The notes below the pieces were generated by a model. It had not been told where the DNA came from. It did not search any database and saw only the letters and a list, made by a program, of their open reading frames with translations. DNA of 36,569 nucleotides from Quadrisphaera sp. (GTDB lineage: Bacteria > Actinomycetota > Actinomycetes > Actinomycetales > Quadrisphaeraceae): positions 1 to 36,569 of the forward strand of contig JARICT010000093.1 in NCBI GenBank assembly GCA_029257185.1, given 5' to 3'. The translations under genes and the position numbers were made by a program. This document shows, piece after piece, positions 23,893 to 31,354 of this stretch (the stretch's first letter is position 1; every line of letters begins with the position of its first letter).

Positions 23893-24010
23893 TGATCATG
23901 AGGTATCCGCGACCCGACAGCGGTGATCAGGGGATGAAGGCCCTTGCAGCGCACCCCTCAGGGCGCATCACCCATGATCACCGGCCACGAGGGCACATCG
24001 CCCATGATCA
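23893..24010. repeat. Four-box inverted/tandem element (copy B)
   Basis: The boxes are TGATCATGAGGTAT at 23893, TGATCAGGGGAT at 23924 (two bases shorter), ATCACCCATGATCA at 23967-23980 and ATCGCCCATGATCA at 23997-24010. Offsets of the four boxes are 0, 31, 74 and 104, identical to copy A at 17877, as is the total length of 118 bp. The central GCCCT/AGGGC pair with a 15-base loop is also conserved (23940-23944 and 23960-23964), while the spacers between boxes differ. It ends 28 bp from the pyrE stop. Confidence 0.85.
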
Positions 24011-24038
24011 ACTCACGACGAGGGCTCGTCCCCCTGGC

Positions 24039-24584
24039 TCAGAGGCCGAGGTCGTCCTTCGTGAACGCGCTGAGATACGGCAGGCCGGCAGCCTCGACCA
24101 CCTCGCGCGCGCCCGTCGCCCGATCCAAGATCACCGCTACCCCCACCACGTCAGCCCCCGCCTCACGCAACGCTCCGACAGCCGTCATCACCGAACCCCC
24201 GGTCGTCGAGGTGTCCTCCACCGCCACGACCCGGCGCCCCGCGACACCAGGACCCTCCACGCGACGCTGCAGCCCATGAGCCTTGGCCTCCTTGCGCACC
24301 ACGCAGGCGTCCAGCACGCGACCACGCGCGGCGGCGGCGTGCAGCATCGCCGCCGCCACCGGATCCGCGCCCATCGTCAGCCCGCCCACAGACCCCGGCG
24401 CCAGCCCACCACCCTCGACGAGGTCGAGCAGCACCGAGCCCACCAGCGGCGCCGCCTCGGAGTGCAAGGTGACCCGCCGCAGGTCGACGTAGTAGTCAGC
24501 CTCCCGGCCCGACGACAGAGTGACCCTGCCCCGCACCACCGCGAGGTCGACGATCAACCGTCGAAGACGCTCCCACTCGCTCAT
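24039..24584 (-). CDS. pyrE: Orotate phosphoribosyltransferase
   Basis: 181 residues. It joins orotate and PRPP to give orotidine 5'-phosphate in pyrimidine synthesis. The PRPP-binding loop VVAVEDTSTTGGS is clear, as are VTLSSGREADYYVDLRRVTL and VVRKEAKAHG near the orotate site. The start at ATG 24584 is chosen because the family N-terminus begins there; the open frame runs to 24665, without a ribosome site at either start. It stands alone: the gap to the antiporter gene upstream is 87 bp and the four-box element follows its stop. Confidence 0.95.
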   Translation of the reverse strand: MSEWERLRRLIVDLAVVRGRVTLSSGREADYYVDLRRVTLHSEAAPLVGSVLLDLVEGGGLAPGSVGGLTMGADPVAAAMLHAAAARGRVLDACVVRKEAKAHGLQRRVEGPGVAGRRVVAVEDTSTTGGSVMTAVGALREAGADVVGVAVILDRATGAREVVEAAGLPYLSAFTKDDLGL

Positions 24585-24671
24585 CACGCCAGCGTAGGGC
24601 GCGCGCGAGCAGCCGTCCGCGCCGCCGTCGCACCACACGTGGACGACCCTGCGCCAGGAGCGCACGCCGAC

Positions 24672-26192
24672 CTAGAGCGACAGGGAGCCCGTCAACCAGA
24701 GGTACAGGGAGAAGACGCCCACCAGGACCAGCACCGCGGCCAGCACCTTCTCGGCGGTGCTGGAGAACACCGCCTCACCCCGCTCGCGCCTCGCCCAGGC
24801 ATGGATCGCCAGGCCCGGCGCGTAGAGCACCGTGGAGACGAGGAGGTACCCGAGGCCCGCGGCGAACAGCAGCCAGAGGCCGTAGACGGAGGCGACGACC
24901 CCCAGGACGAGGTCCCGGGTGCGGCCCCGCGGGTCACCGGTGTACCCCTGGCGGGTGACCGCCAGGTAGGCGGCGTAGAGCGCCGAGAGAAGATACGGGA
25001 CGAGGATCAGCGACGCGGCGAGCAGGATCAGGGTCAGGTAGACGCCCTCGCCCATGAGCGCCGTGAGCAGGAGCATCACCTGCATGCACCCGGTCGTGAG
25101 CCACAGCGCTGCGGCCGGTGACCCCTGCTTGTTCAGGCCGCCGAAGACGCGGGGCATGGTCCCGTCCTGGGCGGCGACCTGCATCACCTCGACGGGGATC
25201 ATGCTCCACGCCAGGAGCGCCCCGAACAGCGAGATGACGAGCCCGACCGAGACGATGATGGTGCCGGGGGTGCCGATGATCGACTCCAGGACGCCAGCCA
25301 TGGACGGGTCGGCGAGCTCGGCGACCTCGGCCCGCTCCATGATGCCGATGGAGAGCAGGTTCACGAGCATCAGCAGCGCGAGCACGCCGACGAAGCCGGT
25401 GACGGTCGCGCGCCCCACGTCGGTGCGGCGCTTCGCCCTGGCCGAGTACACCGAGGCGCCCTCGATGCCGATGAAGACCCAGACCGTCACCAGCATCATG
25501 TTGCGGGTCTGGTCGAAGACGGAGCCGAGGCCCCCGGTCTCGCCCCAGAAGTCGGCCACGAACAGGTCGTACTTGAAGCCGATGGCCGCGAGCACGATGA
25601 ACAGCACGATCGGGACCAGCTTGGCGAACGTGGCGATGGTGTTGACGATGGCTGCCTGGCGCACCCCGCGGAGCACGAGGGTGTGCAGCGCCCACAGCAG
25701 GACGGACGCCGAGAGGATCGCCGGCCAGGTGGTCCCCGACCCGAACGCGCCGAACCACAGGCTCAGCGTCCCGAACAGCAGGACGAAGTAGGCGATGTTG
25801 CCGACCCACGCCGAGAACCAGTATCCCCAGGCGGAGAGGAAGCCGGCGAGCCTGCCGAACAGGGCGCGCGCGTAGGAGTAGACCCCGGCGTCCAGGTCGG
25901 GGCGGCGGTTCGACAGGTTCTGGAAGACGAGCGCGAGGCTCAGCATGCCGACCGCCGTGATGATCCAGCCGATCATGGCCGGGCCCGCGGCGGTGGTCAC
26001 CGCGACGTTCTGGGGGAGGCTGAAGATCCCCCCCGCGACCATCGAGCCCACCACCAGGGAGAGCAGGGGGAGGAACGTCAGCTGTCCGCCGCCCGACTTC
26101 CCGGCGCCCTCCCCGTGATCCTTCGCCGGCGACGCCGGGGGGGTCGAGGGCGCCGAGCCACCGCTGGCTCCACCTGGTGCGTGGGTCGTCAT
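24672..26192 (-). CDS. APA-family basic amino acid antiporter (ArcD-like arginine/ornithine exchanger)
   Basis: 506 residues with about 12 hydrophobic segments. The N-terminal FLPLLSLVVGSMVAGGIFSL, followed by PQNVAVTTAAGPAMIGWIIT, is the APA substrate-site region, and MMLVTVWVFIGIEGASVYSA is another family landmark. It resembles the basic amino acid/polyamine antiporters that exchange arginine for ornithine. The start at ATG 26192 has AAGGA 8 bases upstream; the frame is open to 26243. It is the last gene of the arginine/guanidino cluster, separated by 114 bp and a strong terminator from the DMT gene, so it may have its own promoter. Confidence 0.88.
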   Translation of the reverse strand: MTTHAPGGASGGSAPSTPPASPAKDHGEGAGKSGGGQLTFLPLLSLVVGSMVAGGIFSLPQNVAVTTAAGPAMIGWIITAVGMLSLALVFQNLSNRRPDLDAGVYSYARALFGRLAGFLSAWGYWFSAWVGNIAYFVLLFGTLSLWFGAFGSGTTWPAILSASVLLWALHTLVLRGVRQAAIVNTIATFAKLVPIVLFIVLAAIGFKYDLFVADFWGETGGLGSVFDQTRNMMLVTVWVFIGIEGASVYSARAKRRTDVGRATVTGFVGVLALLMLVNLLSIGIMERAEVAELADPSMAGVLESIIGTPGTIIVSVGLVISLFGALLAWSMIPVEVMQVAAQDGTMPRVFGGLNKQGSPAAALWLTTGCMQVMLLLTALMGEGVYLTLILLAASLILVPYLLSALYAAYLAVTRQGYTGDPRGRTRDLVLGVVASVYGLWLLFAAGLGYLLVSTVLYAPGLAIHAWARRERGEAVFSSTAEKVLAAVLVLVGVFSLYLWLTGSLSL

Positions 26193-26306
26193 GCGAAGTC
26201 CTTCTTCTGTGAGGCGGTGCGCGTGGTCCGGGGGTCGGTGCACGGGAGGACGGACGGGATCTCTCGGTGCTGGCTCGCGGCCTCTCGAGCCCTCACGCCG
26301 GTCTCT

Positions 26307-26341
26307 GCCGGGCTACCGTGCCACCGGCACGGTAGCCCGGC
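26307..26341. terminator. Perfect 16-bp hairpin after the DMT transporter gene
   Basis: GCCGGGCTACCGTGCC and GGCACGGTAGCCCGGC are fully complementary around a 3-base loop. The hairpin begins 5 bases after the minus-strand DMT stop, so it is a clear terminator despite lacking a T-run. Confidence 0.8.
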
Positions 26342-26346
26342 AAGGC

Positions 26347-27492
26347 TCAGCGTCGGCCGGCCGGGCGCCCTGCGCCCTGCCCGTCGTCCAGCGGCTCGCG
26401 GGTGCTGTCCCCGCTGCCGGGTCCAGCGTTCACGAACTGCGGGTCGTCATCGGGCAGGCCGGAGCCGGCGGGGTCGTCGTGGTCCTTCGGCCGGAGCAGC
26501 AGCTCGAAGAGGATCGGACCCATGCCCCCGACGATGATGAGCAGGCCGCCCACCAGCGCGCTCGCCGTCAGGCTCTCGCCGAAGAAGAACAGCCCGAAGA
26601 GCAGGGCCACGACGGTCTCCCAGTAGGCGACGGTCGAGAGCTCGACCGCCTTGAGGTTCTTGCCCGCGACGACGAGCAGTCCGATGGCGAAGAAGCCGCT
26701 GACGACGAACAGCCCGACGGCCCACAGCCAGTTGGTGCCGTCCATCACGGACGGGGTGGTCTTCTCGAGGGTGTTGTAACGGATGATGAAGACCACCAGC
26801 GCGCCGACCGCGCCGAAGACGAAGTTCCAGAACCCGCGGACCTCGGACCCGATGTCTCCGCGATAGCGGTAGAAGAACAGCGCGAGCCCGTAGAAGAGCC
26901 CGGACGCGAGACCGAGGACGTCACCCAGGTTCTTCTGGGGGAAGTTCGGGTCGGCGCCCAGCTCCAGGCCCACCTGGAGCCCCGACCCGGGGGTGTAGCT
27001 CACCAGTCCGATCACCAGGAGCATCCCGACGAAGACGAGCCCCAGGAAGGCGCCGTTGCGCAGCGAGATCTTCTCCTTGAGGAAGATCCAGGCGAGGATC
27101 GCCGAGAACAGCGGTCCGGTGTAGATGAGGAAGACGGCGTTGGCGATGCTCGTCATCAGCGTCGCGGACACGTAGAGGGCGAGCGACGTCCCGATGGCGA
27201 GACCGCCGGCCACCACGGCGAACGACAGCCGCGTGGTGCGCAGCGCCTGCATCTTGCGGGTGAGGAGGATGATGAGGATGAAGCCCAGCGCCCCGGTGGC
27301 CATGCGGCCGAACGCGAGGAAGTCGCCGAGGACGTACTTGACGGTCTCGCCGTCCACCACGTGCGTCGGGACGGCGCCGCGGGAGAAGAACCCGACCATG
27401 CCCATCCCGGTGGCCGAGAGGAAGATGGCGGTGAATCCGAGCTTCTTGTTCATGACGCCGCTGCCCGCAGGGGCGGCAGTCTGGGTGCTCAT
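26347..27492 (-). CDS. DMT-superfamily transporter (EamA type), paralogue 1
   Basis: 381 residues, about ten membrane segments, and a cytoplasmic acidic tail of about 55 residues (from RPKDHDD). Family landmarks: ANAVFLIYTGPLFSAILAWI and FLKEKISLRNG in the first EamA repeat, AVELSTVAYWETVVALLFGL and FFFGESLTAS in the second. EamA proteins export or import amino acids and related metabolites. It is paralogous to the transporter at 30144 (same I-Y-T-G-P, F-L-K-E, Y-R-x-D motifs and a similar loop). ATG 27492 has CTGGAG 6 bases upstream. The gene follows BCCT by 85 bp. The substrate may be an amino acid or the product of guanidino turnover. Confidence 0.88.
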   Translation of the reverse strand: MSTQTAAPAGSGVMNKKLGFTAIFLSATGMGMVGFFSRGAVPTHVVDGETVKYVLGDFLAFGRMATGALGFILIILLTRKMQALRTTRLSFAVVAGGLAIGTSLALYVSATLMTSIANAVFLIYTGPLFSAILAWIFLKEKISLRNGAFLGLVFVGMLLVIGLVSYTPGSGLQVGLELGADPNFPQKNLGDVLGLASGLFYGLALFFYRYRGDIGSEVRGFWNFVFGAVGALVVFIIRYNTLEKTTPSVMDGTNWLWAVGLFVVSGFFAIGLLVVAGKNLKAVELSTVAYWETVVALLFGLFFFGESLTASALVGGLLIIVGGMGPILFELLLRPKDHDDPAGSGLPDDDPQFVNAGPGSGDSTREPLDDGQGAGRPAGRR

Positions 27493-27577
27493 GCGTACTC
27501 CAGAGAGGTGAGGGGGTGAAGAGGAGCGGGTGGCGTGGTCGCGGGTGGGCCGGGCCCCGCGCGGCAGGGGTGACCGA

Positions 27578-29236
27578 TCATCGGCCCCCCGCCTCGGGTG
27601 CCGGCGGTCCAGCCGTCACCGTGCTGCCTCCGGTGAGGGACGGCTCGACGACGCTCTCGTCGTCCGCCGTCCCGGGCTCGTCGTCTCGCAGGCGGAGCCG
27701 GCGGATGAAGTTCACGATCATGAGGAGGATGGCGAAGCTGAAGGGGAAGGCGCCGAGGATGGTGCCGGTCTGCACGGTGTCCACCACGGCGGACCCGCCG
27801 AGGACCAGGAGGGTGAAGGCCACCGCCCCGATGATGGCCACGAGGATCACGCGGAACCACGGGCCGGACTCCTTGGAGGCCGAGGCGAACACCGCGAGGG
27901 CGTAGGTGCCGGCGTCGAGGCTGGTGATGTAGTACGTCGCCACCAGCAGCGTGGCCACCACGAGCAGCAGCCCGCCGATCACGGGGACCTGGGTGAGGGT
28001 CGAGAACAGCCCGCTCGACACCTCCGCGGCGACGTCCTCGGAGATGGCACTGCCGGTCTCGTCGTCGTAGCGCAGCGCCGCCGAGCCGATGATCCCGACC
28101 CAGACCATCACGATGAGGGACGGGACCACCGTGACCCCGAGGACGAACTCGCGCAGGGTGCGCCCCCGCGAGATGCGCGCGATGAAGCCGGAGACGAACG
28201 GGGAGAACGCGATCACCCAGCACCAGATGAAGACGGTCCAGGCACCGTTCCAGCTGTCCTGCCAGCTGTCCAGCGGCCCGGTGGCCGCCGACGCCTCGGT
28301 GAAGAAGCTCATCGGGACGAAGTGGGTGATGAACGACCCGAAGGTCTGCGAGACGTTGGACAGGATGAAGATCGTGGGGCCGAAGACCAGGACCCCGGCG
28401 ATGAGGAGCAGGCTGAGCCCGGAGTTCAGCTCGCTGACGCGCTTCATGCCCTTGTTGACACCCAGGAAGGCGGACAGCGCGGTGACGCCGGCGAGCCCGA
28501 GGATGACGATCACCCAGATCATCAGGCCGGGCGTCACGCTGGTGAAGGAGGACAGCCCGGAGGTGAGCTGCAGGGCGGCGAAGCCGAACGAGGTCGCGAG
28601 CCCCAGCACCGTGGCGATGATCGCGAGGACCTCGATGACCAGCCCGGCGGGGCGTCGTACCCGCTCGGGCAAGATGTCGACGGTGGCGTCGCGGAACGTC
28701 ATGTTCTTGCCCAGGTTGTGGTGGGAGTAGGCCAGGCACACGGCGACGACGCAGTACATCGCCCACGCGGTCACCCCCCAGTGGAAGTACGTCCAGACCA
28801 GACCCCCCTCAGCCGTGCCGGCGGCATTGCTCACCACCGGGGCCTCCTCGCGCATGAGGATGGGCTCGGCCGCCGACCAGAAGATCAGCCCGATGCCCTG
28901 GCCCGCGCCGAACAGCATCGAGTACCAGGCGAACTTGCTGTGCTCCGGACGCGCCCCGGGCCCACCGAGCCGGATCGAGCCCTTCTTGCTGATGACGACC
29001 CACGCGCACACGCCCAGGGCGATCAGGGAGTAGACGACGAAGTACCACGTCCACCCGGAGGTGACCATGGTGCGCAGCCGGTTGATGACCGCCGCGGCCT
29101 CGTCCTGGAAGACGAGCACCACGACCACGGCCGCGGCGACCAGGACCGTCGGGACCGTCTTCAAGATGATGTTGTCCCCGCGCGAGCTCGCTCGCGTCGG
29201 GGCTGGGGGGCTCTTCGTCACAGGGGGTGCGCTCAC
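27578..29236 (-). CDS. BCCT-family transporter
   Basis: 552 residues from GTG 29236, about 12 membrane segments. BCCT hallmarks: SGWTWYFVVYSLIALG, the glycine motif GAGQGIGLIFWSAAEPI, YFHWGVTAWAMYCVVAV and the Trp-rich WTVFIWCWVIAFSPFVSGFI, followed by ARISRGRTLREFVLG. The family moves betaine, carnitine, choline and similar compounds with a quaternary or zwitterionic group, by symport or exchange. Creatine is a guanidino zwitterion, so it is a plausible substrate given the creatininase gene next upstream; this is inference. GTG 29236 is preferred over ATG 29251 because AAGGAG lies 6 bases before it. Confidence 0.92.
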   Translation of the reverse strand: MSAPPVTKSPPAPTRASSRGDNIILKTVPTVLVAAAVVVVLVFQDEAAAVINRLRTMVTSGWTWYFVVYSLIALGVCAWVVISKKGSIRLGGPGARPEHSKFAWYSMLFGAGQGIGLIFWSAAEPILMREEAPVVSNAAGTAEGGLVWTYFHWGVTAWAMYCVVAVCLAYSHHNLGKNMTFRDATVDILPERVRRPAGLVIEVLAIIATVLGLATSFGFAALQLTSGLSSFTSVTPGLMIWVIVILGLAGVTALSAFLGVNKGMKRVSELNSGLSLLLIAGVLVFGPTIFILSNVSQTFGSFITHFVPMSFFTEASAATGPLDSWQDSWNGAWTVFIWCWVIAFSPFVSGFIARISRGRTLREFVLGVTVVPSLIVMVWVGIIGSAALRYDDETGSAISEDVAAEVSSGLFSTLTQVPVIGGLLLVVATLLVATYYITSLDAGTYALAVFASASKESGPWFRVILVAIIGAVAFTLLVLGGSAVVDTVQTGTILGAFPFSFAILLMIVNFIRRLRLRDDEPGTADDESVVEPSLTGGSTVTAGPPAPEAGGR

Positions 29237-29242
29237 GGGGAT

Positions 29243-29248
29243 CTCCTT
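29243..29248 (-). promoter_or_regulatory. Ribosome binding site deciding the BCCT start
   Basis: AAGGAG lies 6 bases before GTG 29236 but inside the coding frame if ATG 29251 is used. Nothing comparable stands at the right distance before 29251, so translation should begin at 29236. Confidence 0.6.
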
Positions 29249-29309
29249 CATCGCTTCTCGGGAACTTCCTTGTCACCGACCGACCGGCAGAACGATCGAA
29301 CGATCGCCG

Positions 29310-30086
29310 CTACCGGTAGCGCTCCCGGATGCTCGCGGTCACGCCGGCGACGATGGAGGACGTCAGCAGAGCGCCATGGTGCGCGGTCGCGCCCACGGCG
29401 CTGGACAGGCAGCCCGAGCCCGGCGTCAGGCTCGGGTCCACCGGCAGCAGGGCGTACGGCGGGAGGTCCGCCGGCGGGTGAGCCATCACCCGCTCCATCC
29501 GGACCAGGTCAGGGAAGTGCTCGAGCATCAACGCGGTCTCCATCACCCCGCCGTGCTCCACCGCCCAGCCCGGGAACCCCTCGGGATACAGCTGCGCGAT
29601 CACCTCCTCGGACACGAAGTCCCAGTAGGACAGCATCATCACCTGAGGAACCTCACGCCGAGCCAGCTGCAGCTCACGCACCGCGAGGTCCACCCCCTCG
29701 AAGAGGAACTGGTAGTTCTCGAAGTGACCGTTGACGAACACCAGGTTCCGCACCCCATGACGCGCGAACTCCCGCACCAGGTCATGGACCGTGGCGATCA
29801 ACGTCTGGGCGTCCATCCCCAACGTCCCCAAGATGTGGTTCCCACCCCCGGAGTGCTGCTGCGACTTGTACCCCAGACCCACCGTGGGGCCCACCAGCGC
29901 CGCGTCGAGCCCCGCGGCCACCCGCTCAGCCACCAGCGTCGGCAAGAAACAGTCCGTCCCCAGCGGCAGATGCGCACCGTGCTGCTCGATCGTCCCCACC
30001 GGGATCAGGACGAGCGCACCCTCCTGCGCGATCCGCTCACGGTAGGTGAACGCGTCGAGCCTCGTGATGTTGACGTCGGTGCTCAT
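29310..30086 (-). CDS. Creatininase (creatinine amidohydrolase)
   Basis: 258 residues. Creatininase interconverts creatinine and creatine in a metal-dependent reaction. The metal site motif TIEQHGAHLPLGTD has Glu34, His36 and Asp45, followed by VNGHFEN with His121 and Glu123. The long match to the classical Pseudomonas enzyme includes LSYWDFV, LYPEGFPGW with Trp174, EHGGVMET and HPPADLPPY...PVDP; this goes well beyond the metal site shared by the wider family. AGGAGGAG precedes ATG 30086. It lies between a DMT gene and BCCT. No creatinase gene is in the window, so creatine would need another fate; the amidinotransferase at 31355 is the candidate. Another cyclic guanidino amide is also possible. 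Confidence 0.88.
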   Translation of the reverse strand: MSTDVNITRLDAFTYRERIAQEGALVLIPVGTIEQHGAHLPLGTDCFLPTLVAERVAAGLDAALVGPTVGLGYKSQQHSGGGNHILGTLGMDAQTLIATVHDLVREFARHGVRNLVFVNGHFENYQFLFEGVDLAVRELQLARREVPQVMMLSYWDFVSEEVIAQLYPEGFPGWAVEHGGVMETALMLEHFPDLVRMERVMAHPPADLPPYALLPVDPSLTPGSGCLSSAVGATAHHGALLTSSIVAGVTASIRERYR

Positions 30087-30143
30087 GATCTGCTCCTCCT
30101 GGGTGGTGGGACCCGGCGGATCGCGAGGGCCGGGGGTGTCGCG

Positions 30144-31151
30144 TCAGACCGAGGACTCGGACCTGGCCGGGGCAGAGGTCGCCCGCTCCTCCTCCGCGGC
30201 GGCACCGGCGGGGGTGGCCGCCACCGGGTCCGGCTGCTTCCTGGTGAACCGGGAGGCGACGACCTGCGCCATGCCACCGGCGATGATCAGGACTCCCCCG
30301 AGTCCCTGGACCACCGTCAGGCTCTCGCTGAAGAGCGCGATGCCCAGGATGGTCGCCATGATCGTCTCCTGGTAGGAGATCGTGGCGAGCTCGGCCGCGA
30401 GGAGGATCCTCGAGGCGAGCGTGAGGAAGAAGAACGCGCCGAACCCGGTGATCAAGGCCGCTACCACCAGCACCGTCCAGGACTGGGCGTCCATGCTGCT
30501 GAGGTCCGGGGGGCGGAAGAGCAGGATGACGGCGATCGTGAGGCTGGCGAAGAGGAAGTTGTAGGTCGCCCGCACGTCGGACGCCACATCGGTGCGGTAC
30601 CGGCTGATGAACAGGAACAGTCCGTACGCGACGCCGGACGCCAGCGCCACGAGGTTGCCCGCGGCGTACTGCGGGTCCAGGTCGAGAGCGAACGTCAGCC
30701 CGTCACCCGAGGTGTAGTTGATGACCCCGATGATCATCAGGCACCCGAGGAACACCGACAGGAGGGAGCCGAGGGTGACCTTGGTGAAGGGCTCCTTGAG
30801 GAAGATGGTCGCCAGGACCGTCGAGTAGATCGGTCCGGTGTAGATCAGGAAGGCGGCGTTCGCGAGGGTGGTCATCTGGGTCGAGACGACGTAGAGGCTC
30901 GAGAGCAGCCCCAGGAAGACCCCGGAGAGCACGATCGCCGCGGACAGCCTGGTTCCCGAGAGCCGAGCCATCTTGCGGCCGATGACGAGCAGCGCGGCCA
31001 TGCACACCAGACCGGCGAAGCTGCGGGTGAAGGCGATGAACTCCCCGGACGTGTCGATGAAGCGAGCGAACGCCCCGATACCTCCCATGAGGCTCGAGGA
31101 CAGGAACATGAAGCCGAAGCCCTTGAGCTTCGAGTCCCCGGAGGTCGACAT
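30144..31151 (-). CDS. DMT-superfamily transporter (EamA type), paralogue 2
   Basis: 335 residues, about ten membrane segments and a soluble Ala/Glu-rich tail. Landmarks: ANAAFLIYTGPIYSTVLATI and FLKEPFTKVTLG in the first half, AAELATISYQETIMATILGI in the second. The same motif set is in the DMT gene at 26347, so the two are paralogues flanking creatininase and BCCT. The start at ATG 31151 follows GGGAG by about 9 bases; a much longer upstream frame is a shadow of the amidinotransferase and intergenic DNA. The gene is separated from the amidinotransferase by two strong hairpins and so may have its own promoter or depend on read-through. Confidence 0.88.
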   Translation of the reverse strand: MSTSGDSKLKGFGFMFLSSSLMGGIGAFARFIDTSGEFIAFTRSFAGLVCMAALLVIGRKMARLSGTRLSAAIVLSGVFLGLLSSLYVVSTQMTTLANAAFLIYTGPIYSTVLATIFLKEPFTKVTLGSLLSVFLGCLMIIGVINYTSGDGLTFALDLDPQYAAGNLVALASGVAYGLFLFISRYRTDVASDVRATYNFLFASLTIAVILLFRPPDLSSMDAQSWTVLVVAALITGFGAFFFLTLASRILLAAELATISYQETIMATILGIALFSESLTVVQGLGGVLIIAGGMAQVVASRFTRKQPDPVAATPAGAAAEEERATSAPARSESSV

Positions 31152-31274
31152 GGCCGTGCTCCCTGTCCGCTGAGATCGAGACGGTCGAGGCGCGCTGCCC
31201 GGCGTCTCGTCACTGCTGGCCCGGCGGTCCGCGGCTCCCCCGGCGATCAGGGGTGCGCGCCGCGTCCGGTCGGC

Positions 31275-31309
31275 CCGGGCAGGGCGGGCACGAGGCCCGC
31301 CCTGCCCGG
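31275..31309. terminator. Perfect 15-bp hairpin (second of two after the amidinotransferase)
   Basis: CCGGGCAGGGCGGGC and GCCCGCCCTGCCCGG are fully complementary around a 5-base loop. On the minus strand it lies 45 bases after the amidinotransferase stop and 9 bases or less beyond the first hairpin. Confidence 0.75.
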
Positions 31310-31311
31310 TG

Positions 31312-31346
31312 CGCCGGGTCACCCGTGGTGCGAGGATGACCCGGCG
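31312..31346. terminator. 10-bp hairpin (first of two after the amidinotransferase)
   Basis: CGCCGGGTCA and TGACCCGGCG form a perfect stem with a 15-base loop, starting 8 bases after the amidinotransferase stop. Together with the next hairpin it forms a tandem terminator. Confidence 0.6.
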
Positions 31347-31354
31347 GCGGTGCC

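Larger units (their letters stand above)
23610..24038. other. Convergent intergenic region between the DedA gene and pyrE
   Basis: 429 bp without an obvious large gene. It holds, on the minus strand in order, the four-box element (copy B), a 28-codon open frame with a consensus ribosome site, and a 13-bp hairpin; each is listed separately. Nothing is recognised at 23610-23729. Confidence 0.6.

Noticed and set aside
17877-24010. CRISPR array reading of the roughly 31-bp spaced boxes
   Set aside because: Only two direct and two inverted copies at each site, repeats of 14 bp with 16-17 bp between, no cas genes, and conserved inverted layout; this is not a CRISPR array.
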